From contig NZ_CAKRAH010000095.1 of NCBI RefSeq assembly GCF_934294775.1, positions 1 through 5,636 on the forward strand: DNA of 5,636 nucleotides, written 5' to 3'. The position numbers and the translations under genes were made by a program. The DNA is from an uncultured Dorea sp. GTDB taxonomy: Bacteria; Bacillota; Clostridia; Lachnospirales; Lachnospiraceae. Shown here piece after piece: positions 5,562 through 5,636 of the stretch (position 1 is its first letter; every line of letters begins with the position of its first letter). A model generated the notes under the pieces. That model did no database searches. It was not told the origin of the DNA and saw nothing but the letters and a program-made list of their open reading frames with translations.

Positions 5562-5634
5562 AGCTGCCTAGCGGAATCGAACCGCCGACCTCCGCCTTAC
5601 CAAGGCGACGCTCTACCGACTGAGCCAAGGCAGC
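5562..5634 (-). tRNA. tRNA-Thr (anticodon GGT)
   Basis: A full 73-base cloverleaf can be folded on the minus strand. The acceptor stem is GCTGCCT/AGGCAGC, fully paired; the D stem is GCTC/GAGC; the anticodon stem TCGCC/GGCGG has loop TTGGTAA with anticodon GGT, reading ACC and ACU threonine codons. The variable loop is AGGTC and the T stem GGCGG/CCGCT has loop TTCGATT. The discriminator base is T and CCA is not encoded, so it must be added by nucleotidyltransferase. The 5' end lies 2 bases from the window edge, so its promoter, or any tRNA cluster it belongs to, is outside. Its 3' end faces the integrase, the usual orientation for an integration target. Confidence 0.95.
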
Positions 5635-5636
5635 AT

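Overview
The window looks like a low-GC Firmicutes chromosome, most plausibly a gut Clostridia/Lachnospiraceae relative. The signs are AT-rich intergenic DNA, strong AGGAGG-type ribosome binding sites, sigma-A-like promoters, a HicB-like protein of the kind common in Clostridia, and gene content (GPH sugar symporter, YghZ-like aldo-keto reductase, galE) typical of sugar-fermenting gut anaerobes. The genus cannot be fixed from the sequence alone.

Layout, left to right. (1) 59-1444, minus: a 461-aa glycoside-pentoside-hexuronide (GPH) cation:sugar symporter. (2) 1445-1645: a divergent intergenic region with a near-consensus promoter for the rightward gene and two AACATTTG direct repeats 20 bp apart on the transporter side. 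(3) 1646-2638, plus: a YghZ/GpR-like aldo-keto reductase, followed by a 14-bp perfect hairpin. (4) 2889-3107, plus: a 72-aa HicB-like protein with no HicA partner; its stop codon lies in the loop of a 10-bp hairpin that separates it from the convergent galE. (5) 3155-4177, minus: galE, UDP-glucose 4-epimerase, intact, with a promoter and ribosome binding site. (6) 4387-5370, plus: a tyrosine recombinase (integrase) cut by one in-frame TAA into a core-binding half and a complete catalytic half. (7) 5389-5457: four direct copies and one inverted copy of TTTTACCAC, lying between the integrase and a tRNA. (8) 5511-5554: a nested, apparently bidirectional terminator. (9) 5562-5634, minus: tRNA-Thr(GGT), whose 3' end faces the integrase.

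Functionally, the left half is carbohydrate metabolism: sugar uptake, aldehyde/triose-phosphate reduction and galactose/UDP-sugar interconversion. These genes do not form one operon. The right end has the classic arrangement of an integration site: tRNA gene, integrase beside its 3' end, and short repeats between them that could be recombinase or excisionase binding sites. No second attachment site or other element genes are visible, so this is either one edge of an element that extends outside the window or a decayed remnant. I see no convincing undescribed multi-gene system. The most interesting points are the single-codon split of the integrase, the TTTTACCAC array, and the orphan HicB with the stop-in-loop hairpin.
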